NCBI GenBank assembly: GCA_902780505.1
Contig: CACZFN010000003.1
Coordinates: forward strand, 62,001-126,000
DNA length: 64,000 nucleotides
Direction of reading: 5' to 3'
Source: an uncultured Ruminococcus sp.
Lineage (GTDB): Bacteria > Bacillota > Clostridia > Oscillospirales > Ruminococcaceae
This document shows, in pieces, positions 50,537 to 59,473 of the stretch. Within the stretch, counting starts at the first letter, position 1. The number at the start of each line of letters is the position of its first letter. The translations under genes were made by a program, and so were the position numbers. The notes under the pieces are model-generated. The model made no database searches. It worked only from the letters and a program-made list of their open reading frames with translations, and had not been told where the DNA came from.

Positions 50537-50779
50537 GCTTATGGACGGTGTGTATAAAGAAGCTTATGTATTTTATCGGGGGAAACCTTTCTGAAGAAAG
50601 GTTCTCCCCCGAACCCCCTTCCAAAGACTTCTAATTTATTTTTCCCTGTAGGGCATATGCCCTTCAGGGAAAAATAGGTCAAAAGTTTTAGGAAAGGGGC
50701 CTGGGGGAGAACCCTTTTTCAAAAGGGTTTCCCCCAGTAGAACACGTAAGCCTTTTTATATACACGCCGTCCATAAAGC
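50537..50779. repeat. 243-bp palindromic (MITE-like) element
   Basis: Ends pair as gcttatggacggtgtgtata (from 50537) against tatacacgccgtccataaagc (to 50779). Inside are three more hairpins: gggggaaacctttc / gaaaggttctccccc, tttttccctgtagggc / gcccttcagggaaaaa, and ctgggggagaaccc / gggtttcccccag. The whole can fold end to end. No transposase gene; it lies between hisS and the zinc-ribbon gene, whose divergent/convergent position leaves it unconstrained. Confidence 0.75.
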
Positions 50780-50876
50780 AGACGTTTTTCTTGCTTCTTA
50801 TCTCTTAACTCTAAAAAGGGCACCTGCCCGAAAGCTGAGCAGATGCCTTGACGCCCCATGCAAAGGGAGTGGTTTA

Positions 50877-51890
50877 TCAATAAAAATCCCCCGTAGAAAA
50901 ACAGTTGCCGTTTGTCAGATCGACCACAGCGAAGCTTGATCCCGCATCATAGAGCACGAAATTTGAGTACAGATAGAACTTGCCGCCGTAGCTCTGGATT
51001 ATAGTGGATTTACCCTCGTCAAGATACTTCTGTGCCTGATCTATCCTGCCTTCAAGGTCAGACTTCATTCTGCCGAGAGTGTTATAATCATAGCCGGACG
51101 AGTTATAGTCTTTTGCAAACGGCGTATCTGCAAAAAGCACGGCATAGTCTTTAAGCAGATAGGGATCTATATCACTGCCGCATTTAGTGATGATATCATT
51201 TTTTATATCACTGCCGTTTGCTGACAGGTCAAGCGTTTTATACACAAACATAGAAGACGCTATCCACTCGCTGTATTCGCCTTTATTATAATGGTCTTTT
51301 ATTTCGTCTTTGACCTCGCTAAAAGCCCAGGCTTCCCTGACATAGAAGTTACGAAGTGAGTTATAGGGGTAAGTGTCTATATTGACATAGGTATCTCTTG
51401 TTGCCACTGTACCTACGTGTTCAAGCTTTTCCATATAGGCGTTATGGGCATCCTTTTCAAGACTGGGGATAGCCGCAAAGACATACACCCCAAGGGCTGC
51501 AAGTGTAAGCAGTGAGATAACACCGCCTGTAACAGCAAGCTTATTCTTTTTGGAGATAATAAAGCACAGGACTGACAGTGCCGCAAACACTGAGATACCG
51601 ATACAGATATACATAAACACATCATCTTTAGAATATATCTCAGGGCAGATGATAACAAGTGTCACAAGTGCCGCAAGTGCTATAAAGCCTGTAACAAATG
51701 CAAACACGGAAGGCTTTTTGCTCTTTTTTCCGGAAGGCTTTGCATCATTTATCACCGGCTGCCCGGCTCCGGGTTCAGGTACAGGTACGGCGGGGATATC
51801 AGCAACGGGGGTGCCGCACATATTACAGAACTTAGCGCCCTCCCTTAATTTATTGCCGCATTTACGGCAGAAGTTATTTTCATTATCCAT
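50877..51890 (-). CDS. zinc-ribbon multi-pass membrane protein of unknown function
   Basis: About 337 residues. N-terminal zinc ribbon (CRKCGNKLREGAKFCNMCG), a Pro/Lys-rich linker, three membrane helices (about 60-150) and an extracytoplasmic C-terminal domain with no named family. ATG at 51890 is chosen because AGGAGG lies 6 bp upstream. It is the same general class as the protein at 19.2 kb but with three helices. Own transcription unit. Confidence 0.8.
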   Translation of the reverse strand: MDNENNFCRKCGNKLREGAKFCNMCGTPVADIPAVPVPEPGAGQPVINDAKPSGKKSKKPSVFAFVTGFIALAALVTLVIICPEIYSKDDVFMYICIGISVFAALSVLCFIISKKNKLAVTGGVISLLTLAALGVYVFAAIPSLEKDAHNAYMEKLEHVGTVATRDTYVNIDTYPYNSLRNFYVREAWAFSEVKDEIKDHYNKGEYSEWIASSMFVYKTLDLSANGSDIKNDIITKCGSDIDPYLLKDYAVLFADTPFAKDYNSSGYDYNTLGRMKSDLEGRIDQAQKYLDEGKSTIIQSYGGKFYLYSNFVLYDAGSSFAVVDLTNGNCFSTGDFY

Positions 51891-51947
51891 ATAAAAGCCT
51901 CCTGTCAAAGCTTACTACCGAAATTATACCACAGCCTGTAATTATTG

Positions 51948-53162
51948 TCAACAAGGCTGTTTGGGCATTTTTGCCTGTGCATAGTATTCATGGACAAGGC
52001 TTTTAAGACCGAGTGCCTTTATATCGGGATAGGTCACGCTGAACCTACCCTTATTACGCTTACCTGTGATTATGAACCTTATACAGTCCTGTGCATAGCG
52101 GTCTATACAGGAAAGACCTGCCGATGTGGTTATGACAGGGAAATACCAGCGTGTCCAGGTAAGTTCATTATCACTGCCGCCCTCAAAAAGCTTACGTTCA
52201 AAAATACGCACAAAAGCTTTTGCGCCCTTTTCGGGCGGGATATCGCCGCGTTCGCACCAGCGCCTTAAAGCGCGTGCCTTTCGGCGCATTTTTTTCTTCA
52301 GTTTTGTAAGCGACACCTTTGAGATATCGGTGACACCGTTTTTAAGTGACAGGCCGAGGAAATCAAAACCCTCGCGAGGGAGTGAGATATGCTCTTTTTT
52401 TTCATTTATCTTCAGCCCGTTATCTTCAAGGAAAGACCTTATATACTCAATATGACGGTCAAGTTCCTCACGGGTGGGGGCAAAAACGATAAGGTCATCA
52501 GAATACCTTGCATAAGGGACATGGAGAGCTTCAAAATGCTTATCAAGGGCACTGAGAAAAAGGTTTGCATAAAAGGACGACTGCGGCGTACCCGCCATAA
52601 AGCCCTTGGAAAGCTTTACCTGCTGCCCGCGTTCAAGGACGTATTCCTCAAGCAGAAGTGAACGCAGAAAGCTAAAAAGCGCTTCATCGTCGGAAAGGGC
52701 ATTTTCAAGAAGGGGCAGGAGAACATGGACATCTGTACTGTTGAAATAATCGGATATATCCGCTTTATAGGCATACATTTCGTCTATGCCTTTTATACCC
52801 CTGAGCTTTTTTATTGCAGAGCCTGCGGTCTTATCCGGGCGGAAAGAGTAGAGGCCTTCTGAAAAGATATGATCGTACTTTCTTATCATCAGGTGAGTAA
52901 GAAGCTTTAAAACTATATTTTCATCATCGGGATAGGTATAGACTGCACGTTTTTTCTCGCTGCCGAGTTTACTGATAAGCGAACGCTTCGGCAGAGGGAA
53001 AGGCGCACCATCTGATATACGCTCACACACGGGAAGATAGCGGCGCATATCTATAAAGCACCTGAGTTCTTTTATAAAATGCTTTGATGCGGCAAGGGAA
53101 GCTTTATATTCATAAAAGCGTTCCCACTGAGAGCTGTCGCTTAATTTATCAAGCAGTGACAT
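51948..53162 (-). CDS. stand-alone reverse transcriptase
   Basis: 404 residues. RT motifs in order: LYSFRPDKTAGSAI (motif 2-like), YKADISDYFNS (motif 3/A), KGFMAGTPQSSFYANLFLS (motif 4/B), YARYSDDLIVF (catalytic Y-x-DD), then GLKINEKKEHIS and FDFLGL. The C-terminal 120 residues are basic and resemble a thumb/maturase-like domain. There is no HNH endonuclease domain, no group II intron RNA nearby, and no retron VTG motif. It could belong to the intron-like or the unassigned/abortive-infection RT groups. ATG at 53162 has GGGGAGG 8 bp upstream. It has its own promoter and a structured 200-base leader. Confidence 0.88.
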   Translation of the reverse strand: MSLLDKLSDSSQWERFYEYKASLAASKHFIKELRCFIDMRRYLPVCERISDGAPFPLPKRSLISKLGSEKKRAVYTYPDDENIVLKLLTHLMIRKYDHIFSEGLYSFRPDKTAGSAIKKLRGIKGIDEMYAYKADISDYFNSTDVHVLLPLLENALSDDEALFSFLRSLLLEEYVLERGQQVKLSKGFMAGTPQSSFYANLFLSALDKHFEALHVPYARYSDDLIVFAPTREELDRHIEYIRSFLEDNGLKINEKKEHISLPREGFDFLGLSLKNGVTDISKVSLTKLKKKMRRKARALRRWCERGDIPPEKGAKAFVRIFERKLFEGGSDNELTWTRWYFPVITTSAGLSCIDRYAQDCIRFIITGKRNKGRFSVTYPDIKALGLKSLVHEYYAQAKMPKQPC

Positions 53163-53364
53163 AAGGCACACCTCCCCTAAGAATCATGGAAATCAAAAAT
53201 TGATTTCCATGTGAAGCAAGATGACCAGAGGCAAGAGGCAAGACAAGGTGTGCCTACGGCATATTTATTTGCGGACACATTTTTCTTGGCTTTTGCATCT
53301 AAAATCTTGCTTTACGTACAATGGTTATTTAAAAATCGATTTCCCTGCCAAAGAATAATCATCA
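53163..53364 (-). ncRNA. structured leader RNA of the reverse transcriptase gene (candidate)
   Basis: About 200 untranslated bases from the predicted transcript start to the RT start codon. A perfect 11-bp hairpin (catggaaatca / tgatttccatg, 53185-53211) lies inside a perfect 10-bp inverted repeat (53164-53173 with 53246-53255, aggcacacct / aggtgtgcct). The distal arm of that repeat abuts the start codon and covers part of the ribosome site. The words ggaaatc(a/g)attttt occur twice, at the hairpin and near the 5' end (53331-53344). It may be only an untranslated regulatory leader. Confidence 0.45.
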
Positions 53365-53370
53365 ACATAG

Positions 53371-53399
53371 ATTATACCACAGGTAAACATATGTGTCAA
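53371..53399 (-). promoter_or_regulatory. promoter of the reverse transcriptase gene
   Basis: Minus strand TTGACA (53399-53394) and TATAAT (53376-53371), both perfect, 17-bp spacer. Confidence 0.8.
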
Positions 53400-53411
53400 G
53401 AAAATGAACAA

Positions 53412-53440
53412 TTGACAAATTTACATATATTTGATATAAT
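53412..53440 (+). promoter_or_regulatory. promoter of the beta-helix surface-protein gene
   Basis: TTGACA (53412-53417) and TATAAT (53435-53440), 17-bp spacer; back to back with the RT promoter. Confidence 0.8.
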
Positions 53441-53481
53441 AGTATAAACTAATCAACACGGAAGGAAGTGCCTTTCAATCA

Positions 53482-55731
53482 ATGAAAAATATAGCAGTGC
53501 TCATCACGGCACTTACTGCGGCGGCGGTCTTCTTAATAAGCACACCTTTACAAGAGCTTAAAGCAAAGGCTTCGGCGGGAAGTACAACTGTGACACTTCA
53601 GGAGGGTGAAGAAAACGCACTTGCGAATTTCTACACGCTAAAAAACGCTCTCAACGGTGCGCAGGGCGAAGAACTGAAAATAAAGATAGAAACCCCGGGC
53701 AGGTACTACATAGACACCACAGGGCAGGCGCTCAGGATAGAATCATACACCACGCTTGACTTAAACGGTGCCACCCTGATAAGATACGGGGCAATGACGA
53801 ACCAGAACTTTTTTCAGAACGCCGACACCGACGACAAGCGTGAAACAGGCGGGTACGCACTTACAAAGAATATCAGCATAAAAAACGGAACGCTTGACGG
53901 GAATGCGGCGGCGGCATCAAGAAGTGTGAATATGCTCAATTTCGGGCACGCTGACGGGATAACGCTTGACAGCCTTAACATAAAAAACGTTCTTGACGGG
54001 CACCTTATAGAGTTTTCGGGGTGCAGGAACGTTACGGTAAAAGGGTGCACGTTTGAAGGGTTCTATGGTGAAACAAGCGGCATAAACGAAGCGATACAGA
54101 TAGACATATGCAAAAACACCTGGAACGGCGTTTACAAGACAGACGGCACTGTATGCAGTGACATGACCATTACGGGGTGCACCTTTAAGGACTTCCCCAC
54201 AGGGGTGGGCAACCACCACACGCTTACAGGCGGAAACCACTGCAAAAACATAAAGATAACAAGCAACAAATTTTTGAACACAAAGAAATACAGCACGCCC
54301 GGGGCGGCGGTATGGTGTTACGGGTTTGATAACACTACTGTCAAGGGAAACACGATATCGGGGCTTTACAGCGAAGGCATAAAGATAAGCGGCGGGTATG
54401 CCGATGTAACATCAAACATTATTGACCTGAAAAAAACTGCTGACAGTTCGGGCATTTACATAACACACGCAAGCAGTTATGACTGTGAAAACGAAACGCC
54501 TTCAACAAGAAGTGATGAATATGTAAAAAGCGGGAGCATATCCGGCAACACCATAAGCGGATACGGCAGGAACGGGATATCGGTAAACAGTTATTCTGTG
54601 CTTGACACGATAAGTTCAAACACCGTAAAAGGTGCAAAGGGCAGCGGGATATTCGTTACAAGGTCAACGATAAAAAGCGGAATCAATTCAAACACTGTAA
54701 CAGGATGTACACGAATAGATGCTGACAACGAAGGACACGGGATACACATTACTTCGACATCGAAGGCCGGAAAAATAACGGGGAACACTGTGAAAAGCTG
54801 CAAGGGCTATGGCATAGTGAACTACAGCACGCTTATTGCGGTAGATGCTTCGGGCAATACGTTAAGCGGCAATTTGCTTGGTGACAAGCTGATAAAAGCC
54901 GAAGCGCCCGCAAAGGTAAAAAACTTCAAGGCAGGCGGGAACACAGCAAGCAGCGTGAAGCTTTCCTGGACAAAGGTAAGCGGGGCTGAGGGGTATGTGA
55001 TCTACAGGTATGACAATACAGCGAAAAGCTACAAGAGGATAGCAAAGCAGAAAGAAAACAGCTATTGCGACAAATCGCTCAAAGCGGGCGGAAGCTACAG
55101 GTATGCGGTAAGGGCATACAAGACTGTTGCGGGCAGGGAGATACTCAGCAGCAGCTACCCCACCCTTGACACCTACACGCAGATAAAGCTCACCTCAGCA
55201 AACGGCGCGGGGACTATAAGGCTTAGCTGGACAAAGGTAAGCGGCATAAGCGGCTACATTGTATACAGATATGATTCCAAGGCAAACAGCGGCAAGGGCG
55301 GCTGGAAGGTGATCGCAAAGCCCAGAACAAACACTTACACTGACACAGGGCTTAAACCCGGGACGACTTACAAATACGCCGTGAAGCATTTCAGGACGGT
55401 TTCGGGGAAAACGGTTATAAGCCAAAACAAATACCCGATACTTACGACTTCCACAAAGCCTGCAAAGGTGACGTTCACAGCGGCGGCAGCAAGCAAGGGC
55501 ATAAAGCTTTCGTGGAAGAAGGTAACGGGGGCGGGCAATTACATAGTTTACTACCGTCTGAAAGGTGAAACGAAATGGAACAGCATAAAAGCCGCAAATA
55601 CGGCAGCTTCAAAAAGCATAACCGGGCTTAAAAGCAGGAAGTATTATGAAGTGACCGTAAAAGCGGTAAGAACGGTAAACGGCATAAATTACAGCGGCAC
55701 ATACACAGTAAAGACATTAAAAACAAAATAG
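53482..55731 (+). CDS. secreted right-handed parallel beta-helix protein with C-terminal Fn3-like modules
   Basis: 749 residues. Signal peptide (about 1-30), then a parallel beta-helix region (about 55-470) built of PbH1-type coils such as NISIKNGTLDGN, NVTVKGCTFEGF and GISVNSYSVLDTISSNTV, as in pectate-lyase-like and polysaccharide-degrading or -binding proteins. Three Fn3-like modules follow. The last is nearly the same as the C-terminus of the LRR protein at 20.1 kb (YEVTVKAVRTVN shared). Catalytic residues cannot be assigned. GGAAGGAAG ribosome site; followed 22 bp later by a small gene on the same strand. Confidence 0.85.
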   Translation: MKNIAVLITALTAAAVFLISTPLQELKAKASAGSTTVTLQEGEENALANFYTLKNALNGAQGEELKIKIETPGRYYIDTTGQALRIESYTTLDLNGATLIRYGAMTNQNFFQNADTDDKRETGGYALTKNISIKNGTLDGNAAAASRSVNMLNFGHADGITLDSLNIKNVLDGHLIEFSGCRNVTVKGCTFEGFYGETSGINEAIQIDICKNTWNGVYKTDGTVCSDMTITGCTFKDFPTGVGNHHTLTGGNHCKNIKITSNKFLNTKKYSTPGAAVWCYGFDNTTVKGNTISGLYSEGIKISGGYADVTSNIIDLKKTADSSGIYITHASSYDCENETPSTRSDEYVKSGSISGNTISGYGRNGISVNSYSVLDTISSNTVKGAKGSGIFVTRSTIKSGINSNTVTGCTRIDADNEGHGIHITSTSKAGKITGNTVKSCKGYGIVNYSTLIAVDASGNTLSGNLLGDKLIKAEAPAKVKNFKAGGNTASSVKLSWTKVSGAEGYVIYRYDNTAKSYKRIAKQKENSYCDKSLKAGGSYRYAVRAYKTVAGREILSSSYPTLDTYTQIKLTSANGAGTIRLSWTKVSGISGYIVYRYDSKANSGKGGWKVIAKPRTNTYTDTGLKPGTTYKYAVKHFRTVSGKTVISQNKYPILTTSTKPAKVTFTAAAASKGIKLSWKKVTGAGNYIVYYRLKGETKWNSIKAANTAASKSITGLKSRKYYEVTVKAVRTVNGINYSGTYTVKTLKTK

Positions 55732-55753
55732 ACATTAAAAGGAGTTGTGCATT

Positions 55754-56248
55754 ATGGGATTTCTTTCAAAGCTGTTCGGTTATGCAGACAAGCTAAGCAA
55801 TTTAGAGGAGAAATTTGAAAGTTCGGTATCAAATACAGATGAGAGCAGGCAGGCTTACCAAAGCAGCGCTGTGCCGAAGCCGGCACAGGCAATGCCTTCG
55901 GGCGGCGGACTGCCGTGGGGCGACAAAATGCCGGGGGAGGAAAACCAGTATTCCTTCAACGGGACATACATCGAATACTTCAACAAGGTTTTCACCGAAG
56001 ATTTTGCGGACTATGACATTACTTACGAGGCTGTTGCGGGCAGGAGTACACCTGCGACGGTATTCCACTTTGCAAAGGGTGGGACAAGGGTACTGACGGT
56101 GGAGCTTATGTCAGAGCGCAGTGATGCACAGGGAACAAAGATACAGTGCAGGAAAAACGGTATTAAATACCTTCGCTTCTACTATGACCACCACGGTTGG
56201 TGGAACGCAAGAAGCTATGTGACAAACAGGGTTCGGGGCGAACTCTGA
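55754..56248 (+). CDS. hypothetical protein, 164 residues
   Basis: Soluble, no signal peptide or membrane helix. A short N-terminal amphipathic stretch (MGFLSKLFGYADKLSN), a flexible Pro/Gly/Ser linker (about 40-65) and a compact C-terminal domain resembling nuclease-like or DUF-type folds (ATVFHFAKGGTRVLTVELMSERSDAQG). A substrate cannot be assigned. ATG at 55754 has AAGGAG 9 bp upstream. It probably shares the transcript of the beta-helix protein, and is followed by the multi-hairpin element. Confidence 0.6.
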   Translation: MGFLSKLFGYADKLSNLEEKFESSVSNTDESRQAYQSSAVPKPAQAMPSGGGLPWGDKMPGEENQYSFNGTYIEYFNKVFTEDFADYDITYEAVAGRSTPATVFHFAKGGTRVLTVELMSERSDAQGTKIQCRKNGIKYLRFYYDHHGWWNARSYVTNRVRGEL

Positions 56249-56259
56249 CAAACAGGTTT

Positions 56260-56404
56260 AAAACAGAAAGAGAATGCAGTTTTACTGTGCCTGCGGCAGG
56301 TCAGGCACAAGGCAAAACACAGGCTTCGCAGGCAGCCGCCTTGTGTACGGCCTTGTAAATCCAAGAATTTCTTGGATTTAAGGTTTTCTCTTTCTGTTTT
56401 TTTA
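56260..56404. repeat. multi-hairpin element closed by a perfect 15-bp stem
   Basis: The ends aaaacagaaagagaa (56260-56274) and ttctctttctgtttt (56386-56400) are perfectly complementary and followed by T's. Inside are gtgcctg / caggcac and aaatccaagaa / ttcttggattt hairpins and an aaggc / gcctt pairing. It could be a branched terminator, a structured RNA, or a MITE-like element. The remaining sequence up to 56510 contains a gcgccggggcagcccgacgcc stretch and no gene. Confidence 0.6.
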
Positions 56405-56513
56405 TGCCAAAAAGCCGCCGCTTTAAAGCAGAAACAGCGCCGGGGCAGCCCGACGCCGTTTCCGAAATATATGTGGGGTTTTCTCGGTATTACCGAGTAG
56501 AGGGATTGGCAAA

Positions 56514-56572
56514 AAAGCAAAAAGAAGTGCCGCCCTTAAAGCCGAAGCTTTAAGGGATAACACCTCTTTGTG
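56514..56572 (-). terminator. terminator of glnN
   Basis: Minus-strand stem AAGAGGTG...CCCTTAAAGC-TTCG-GCTTTAAGGG...CACTTCTT followed by TTTGCTTTTTT. Confidence 0.9.
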
Positions 56573-56582
56573 TTTCGGTATT

Positions 56583-58661
56583 TTATTTTACATAGAACAG
56601 AAGCTGACCGTATGTAGGATAAGGCCAGTATTTTTCACCGACAAGTGTTTCTATCTCATCAGCGACAGCCCTGAGTTCACCCATAGCGGTGAATACTGTA
56701 TCGTGGTAGTAATCAGCAGCTTCCCCGACATCTGTGATATCGTGTGCCCTGACTATTGTATCTTCAAGTGCGGAAAGCTTCTTATACATATCAGCCATAA
56801 GTGCGGAAAGCTTCTTGACAAGCTCAGTTTCAAACTCAGCAGGTGCGCCGATAGATTTTGAAAGGCTTGCGGTTTCTGAAAGATCCTTAACATAGCTTAC
56901 AGCTGCGGGGAGGATATCCTTCTTAGCCATATCCACCATTGTAAGAGCCTCGATATTAAGTGTCTTTACATATTCATCAAGGAGTATCTCAACTCTTGAA
57001 CGGAGTTCTGTTGCGGTATAAACGCCGTACTTTTCAAACAGTGCGATATTTTCCGGGGCTGCGAATGAAGGAACAGCCTCGGGGGTGGATCTGAGGTTTA
57101 AAAGTCCTCTCTTTTCAGCTTCAACAGGCCACTCGTCCGAATAACCGTTACCGTTGAAGATGATAGGTTCGGATTCCTTGATAGTTTTCTTGATAAGCTC
57201 ATTGAGTGCTGCGCCGAAGTCGTCAGCTTTTTCAAGAGCATCTGCAAATTCGTCAAGTGCTTCTGCTACGATAGTATTCAAAACTGTATTCGGGCCTGCG
57301 CAGGAAAGCTTTGAGCCAGGCATTCTGAATTCAAACTTATTACCTGTGAATGCGAAGGGAGATGTCCTGTTTCTATCGGTCGTATCCTTCGGGAAATCAG
57401 GGAGAACATCGACGCCGATCTTCATATCAACGTGTTCACCTTCATACTTTTTCCCGTTTACGATAGCATCAAGCACTGCTGTAAGCTCGTCACCGAGGAA
57501 GATAGAGATAATAGCGGGCGGGGCTTCATTAGCGCCGAGTCTATGGTCATTGCCTGCTGTAGCGACGCACGCCCTTAAAACGTCCTGATGCTTATACACT
57601 GCCTTGATAACAGCGGTAAGGAAGATAAGGAACTGTGCATTTTCGGCAGGTGTACTGCCGGGATCAAGCAGGTTGACACCTGTATTGGTTGAAAGCGACC
57701 AGTTATTATGCTTACCCGAACCATTGATACCCGCAAATGGCTTTTCATGAAGCAGGCACTTGAAGCCGTGTTTTCTTGCGGTACGCTTCATGATCTCCAT
57801 TGTAAGCTGGTTATGGTCTGTTGCGATATTTGTAGTGCCGTAGATAGGTGCAAGCTCGTGCTGTGCGGGGGCGACTTCGTTATGCTTGGTCTTTGCATAG
57901 ATACCGAGTCTCCACAGCTGTTCGTCAAGATCCTTCATATATGCGGCAACCCTTGTCTTGATAGTACCGAAGTAGTGGTCTTCAAGTTCCTGCCCCTTGG
58001 GTGCGGGTGCGCCATAGAGCGTTCTGCCTGCGAAGATAAGGTCTTTTCTATGGGAATACATTTCCCTGTCAACAAGGAAATATTCCTGTTCGGGGCCGAC
58101 GTTTGAGATAACCCTTGTAGCGTCCGATCCAAAGAGTTTCAAAACCCTGAGTGCGGATCTATTGATAGCTTCCATAGAACGCAGGAGAGGTGTCTTCTTA
58201 TCAAGAGCCTCGCCGTTATACGAGCAGAAAGCTGTAGGGATACAGAGTGTATTTTCCTTTATGAATGCGAATGATGTAGGATCCCATGCGGTATAGCCCC
58301 TTGCTTCAAAGGTAGCACGCAGGCCGCCGGACGGGAAAGAAGAAGCATCAGGCTCACCCTTGATAAGTTCCTTACCCGAAAACTCCATAATAACGTGACC
58401 TTCCTCTGTCGGGGAAATGAAGCTCTCGAGCTTTTCAGCGGTAAGACCTGTCATAGGCTGGAACCAGTGTGTATAGTGGGTACAGCCGCGCTCACACGCC
58501 CAGTCTTTCATAGCATTTGCGACAACATTTGCGACTTCAAGCCCTAAGGGTGTACCGTCATTGATAGTCTTTTTAAGCGCCTTATAGATCTGCTTAGGCA
58601 GCCTTTCCTTCATAACGGATTCATTGAACACGTCGCTTCCGAAGATCTCAGGTACGTTCAT
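56583..58661 (-). CDS. glnN: glutamine synthetase type III
   Basis: 692 residues, the usual size of GSIII (about 700), twice that of GSI/II. Recognised by the GSIII-specific N-terminus ([20 protein letters not shown]) and ATP/ammonia-site segments ([44 protein letters not shown]). It makes glutamine from glutamate, ammonia and ATP and is the main ammonia-assimilating GS in Bacteroides and many Ruminococci. ATG at 58661 has AAAGGAG 8 bp upstream. The leader carries a terminator immediately after the promoter, so expression is probably controlled by attenuation. Confidence 0.97.
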   Translation of the reverse strand: MNVPEIFGSDVFNESVMKERLPKQIYKALKKTINDGTPLGLEVANVVANAMKDWACERGCTHYTHWFQPMTGLTAEKLESFISPTEEGHVIMEFSGKELIKGEPDASSFPSGGLRATFEARGYTAWDPTSFAFIKENTLCIPTAFCSYNGEALDKKTPLLRSMEAINRSALRVLKLFGSDATRVISNVGPEQEYFLVDREMYSHRKDLIFAGRTLYGAPAPKGQELEDHYFGTIKTRVAAYMKDLDEQLWRLGIYAKTKHNEVAPAQHELAPIYGTTNIATDHNQLTMEIMKRTARKHGFKCLLHEKPFAGINGSGKHNNWSLSTNTGVNLLDPGSTPAENAQFLIFLTAVIKAVYKHQDVLRACVATAGNDHRLGANEAPPAIISIFLGDELTAVLDAIVNGKKYEGEHVDMKIGVDVLPDFPKDTTDRNRTSPFAFTGNKFEFRMPGSKLSCAGPNTVLNTIVAEALDEFADALEKADDFGAALNELIKKTIKESEPIIFNGNGYSDEWPVEAEKRGLLNLRSTPEAVPSFAAPENIALFEKYGVYTATELRSRVEILLDEYVKTLNIEALTMVDMAKKDILPAAVSYVKDLSETASLSKSIGAPAEFETELVKKLSALMADMYKKLSALEDTIVRAHDITDVGEAADYYHDTVFTAMGELRAVADEIETLVGEKYWPYPTYGQLLFYVK

Positions 58662-58723
58662 AAGTATTTCTCCTTTATAAAAATTTTTGTGCAGAACGGG
58701 TGCGTCATTGCCCCCGATAAAAC

Positions 58724-58758
58724 AAAAAACGCTGCGGACGAGACTTACGTCCACAGCG
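58724..58758 (-). terminator. leader terminator/attenuator of glnN
   Basis: Minus-strand stem GCTGTGGACG / CGTCCGCAGC with a 7-10-base loop and a TTTTTT run, beginning about 15 bases after the predicted transcript start and about 63 bases before glnN. Confidence 0.8.
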
Positions 58759-58779
58759 CCATTGCTGTTTACAGTTATG

Positions 58780-58808
58780 ATTATAAACCACTTTTTCAGA
58801 TTTGTCAA
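58780..58808 (-). promoter_or_regulatory. promoter of glnN
   Basis: Minus strand TTGACA (58808-58803) and TATAAT (58785-58780), 17-bp spacer. Confidence 0.85.
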
Positions 58809-58876
58809 GGTTTTTTTTCCGATTTTACCCCTTGAACAAACAGCGCGTGATTTGTTGAAAGATTTCTGTATATTTG

Positions 58877-59338
58877 TTATATATTATCATAGAGGTTACG
58901 ATTATCACGGCCGGCGAGGTAATCTATCGTTACATTATAATACTCGGCAAGGGTGATAAAGTGGTGCACAGGCATTTCACGCTTACCGGACTCGTAGAGC
59001 TGGTATTGCTGAGGTGTTATATCAAGGATCTGTGCCGCTTGTTTTTGTGTCATATCGTGGTCTTCCCTTATATCCCTTATTTTAGGGTAAAGATAATCGT
59101 CTTTTCTATGCTGCTTCGATACATACTCGCTATAATCATTATCGCCCGCACCCGCAAGGAAATCTATCATAACATCATAAAAATCCGCAAGAACTATCAT
59201 CAGATGCATCGGCATCTCACGTTTGCCGCTTTCGTAGAGCTGATACTGCTGCGGGGTGATACCAAGAATCTTTGCTATATTCTTTTGTGACATATCAAAA
59301 TCCAGCCTGACATCTTTTAGCCTATGATAATAATACAT
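58877..59338 (-). CDS. tandem-duplicated XRE-family helix-turn-helix repressor
   Basis: 153 residues made of two HTH_3 domains, about residues 5-62 and 85-142. They are near copies: both contain [17 protein letters not shown] and end in an IDFLAG or IDYLAG. Having two DNA-binding domains in one chain would let a monomer bind a two-half-site operator. ATG at 59338 is preferred to an in-frame TTG at 59347; AGGAG lies upstream. It diverges from a 51-residue Phd-like gene, and CATTC...GAATG-type palindromes lie between them. Confidence 0.9.
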   Translation of the reverse strand: MYYYHRLKDVRLDFDMSQKNIAKILGITPQQYQLYESGKREMPMHLMIVLADFYDVMIDFLAGAGDNDYSEYVSKQHRKDDYLYPKIRDIREDHDMTQKQAAQILDITPQQYQLYESGKREMPVHHFITLAEYYNVTIDYLAGRDNRNLYDNI

Positions 59339-59382
59339 AACAATCAAACTCCTGTTTTGGTTATTATGTAGATTTTATCACA

Positions 59383-59453
59383 CATTCATACGAATGATAT
59401 TTACATTTACTCAAATAAATGTTATAATAATATTTATTACATTCGTATAAATG
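59383..59453. promoter_or_regulatory. operator-like palindromes in the XRE/Phd-like intergenic region
   Basis: Three related palindromic words, acattcatacgaatg (59383-59397), acattta...taaatgt (about 59403-59422) and acattcgtataaatg (59439-59453), flank a TATAAT (59423-59428) that would serve the plus-strand gene. Likely targets of the tandem-XRE protein. Confidence 0.55.
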
Positions 59454-59473
59454 TATTTAAAAAGGAGAATATT

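Noticed and set aside
53185..53364. DRT2-like concatemeric open frame between the two ggaaatc(a/g)attttt repeats
   Set aside because: The interval is about 136 bases, not a multiple of three, and all three sense frames contain stop codons soon after the first repeat. The direct repeat may be chance.
51948..53399. Classical retron
   Set aside because: The RT lacks a recognisable VTG motif, and the leader does not show the branching-G msr/msd layout with flanking a1/a2 arms in the expected size.
53211..53447. 78-codon plus-strand frame antisense to the RT leader
   Set aside because: GTG start without a ribosome site, and it would cover both divergent promoters; most likely chance.
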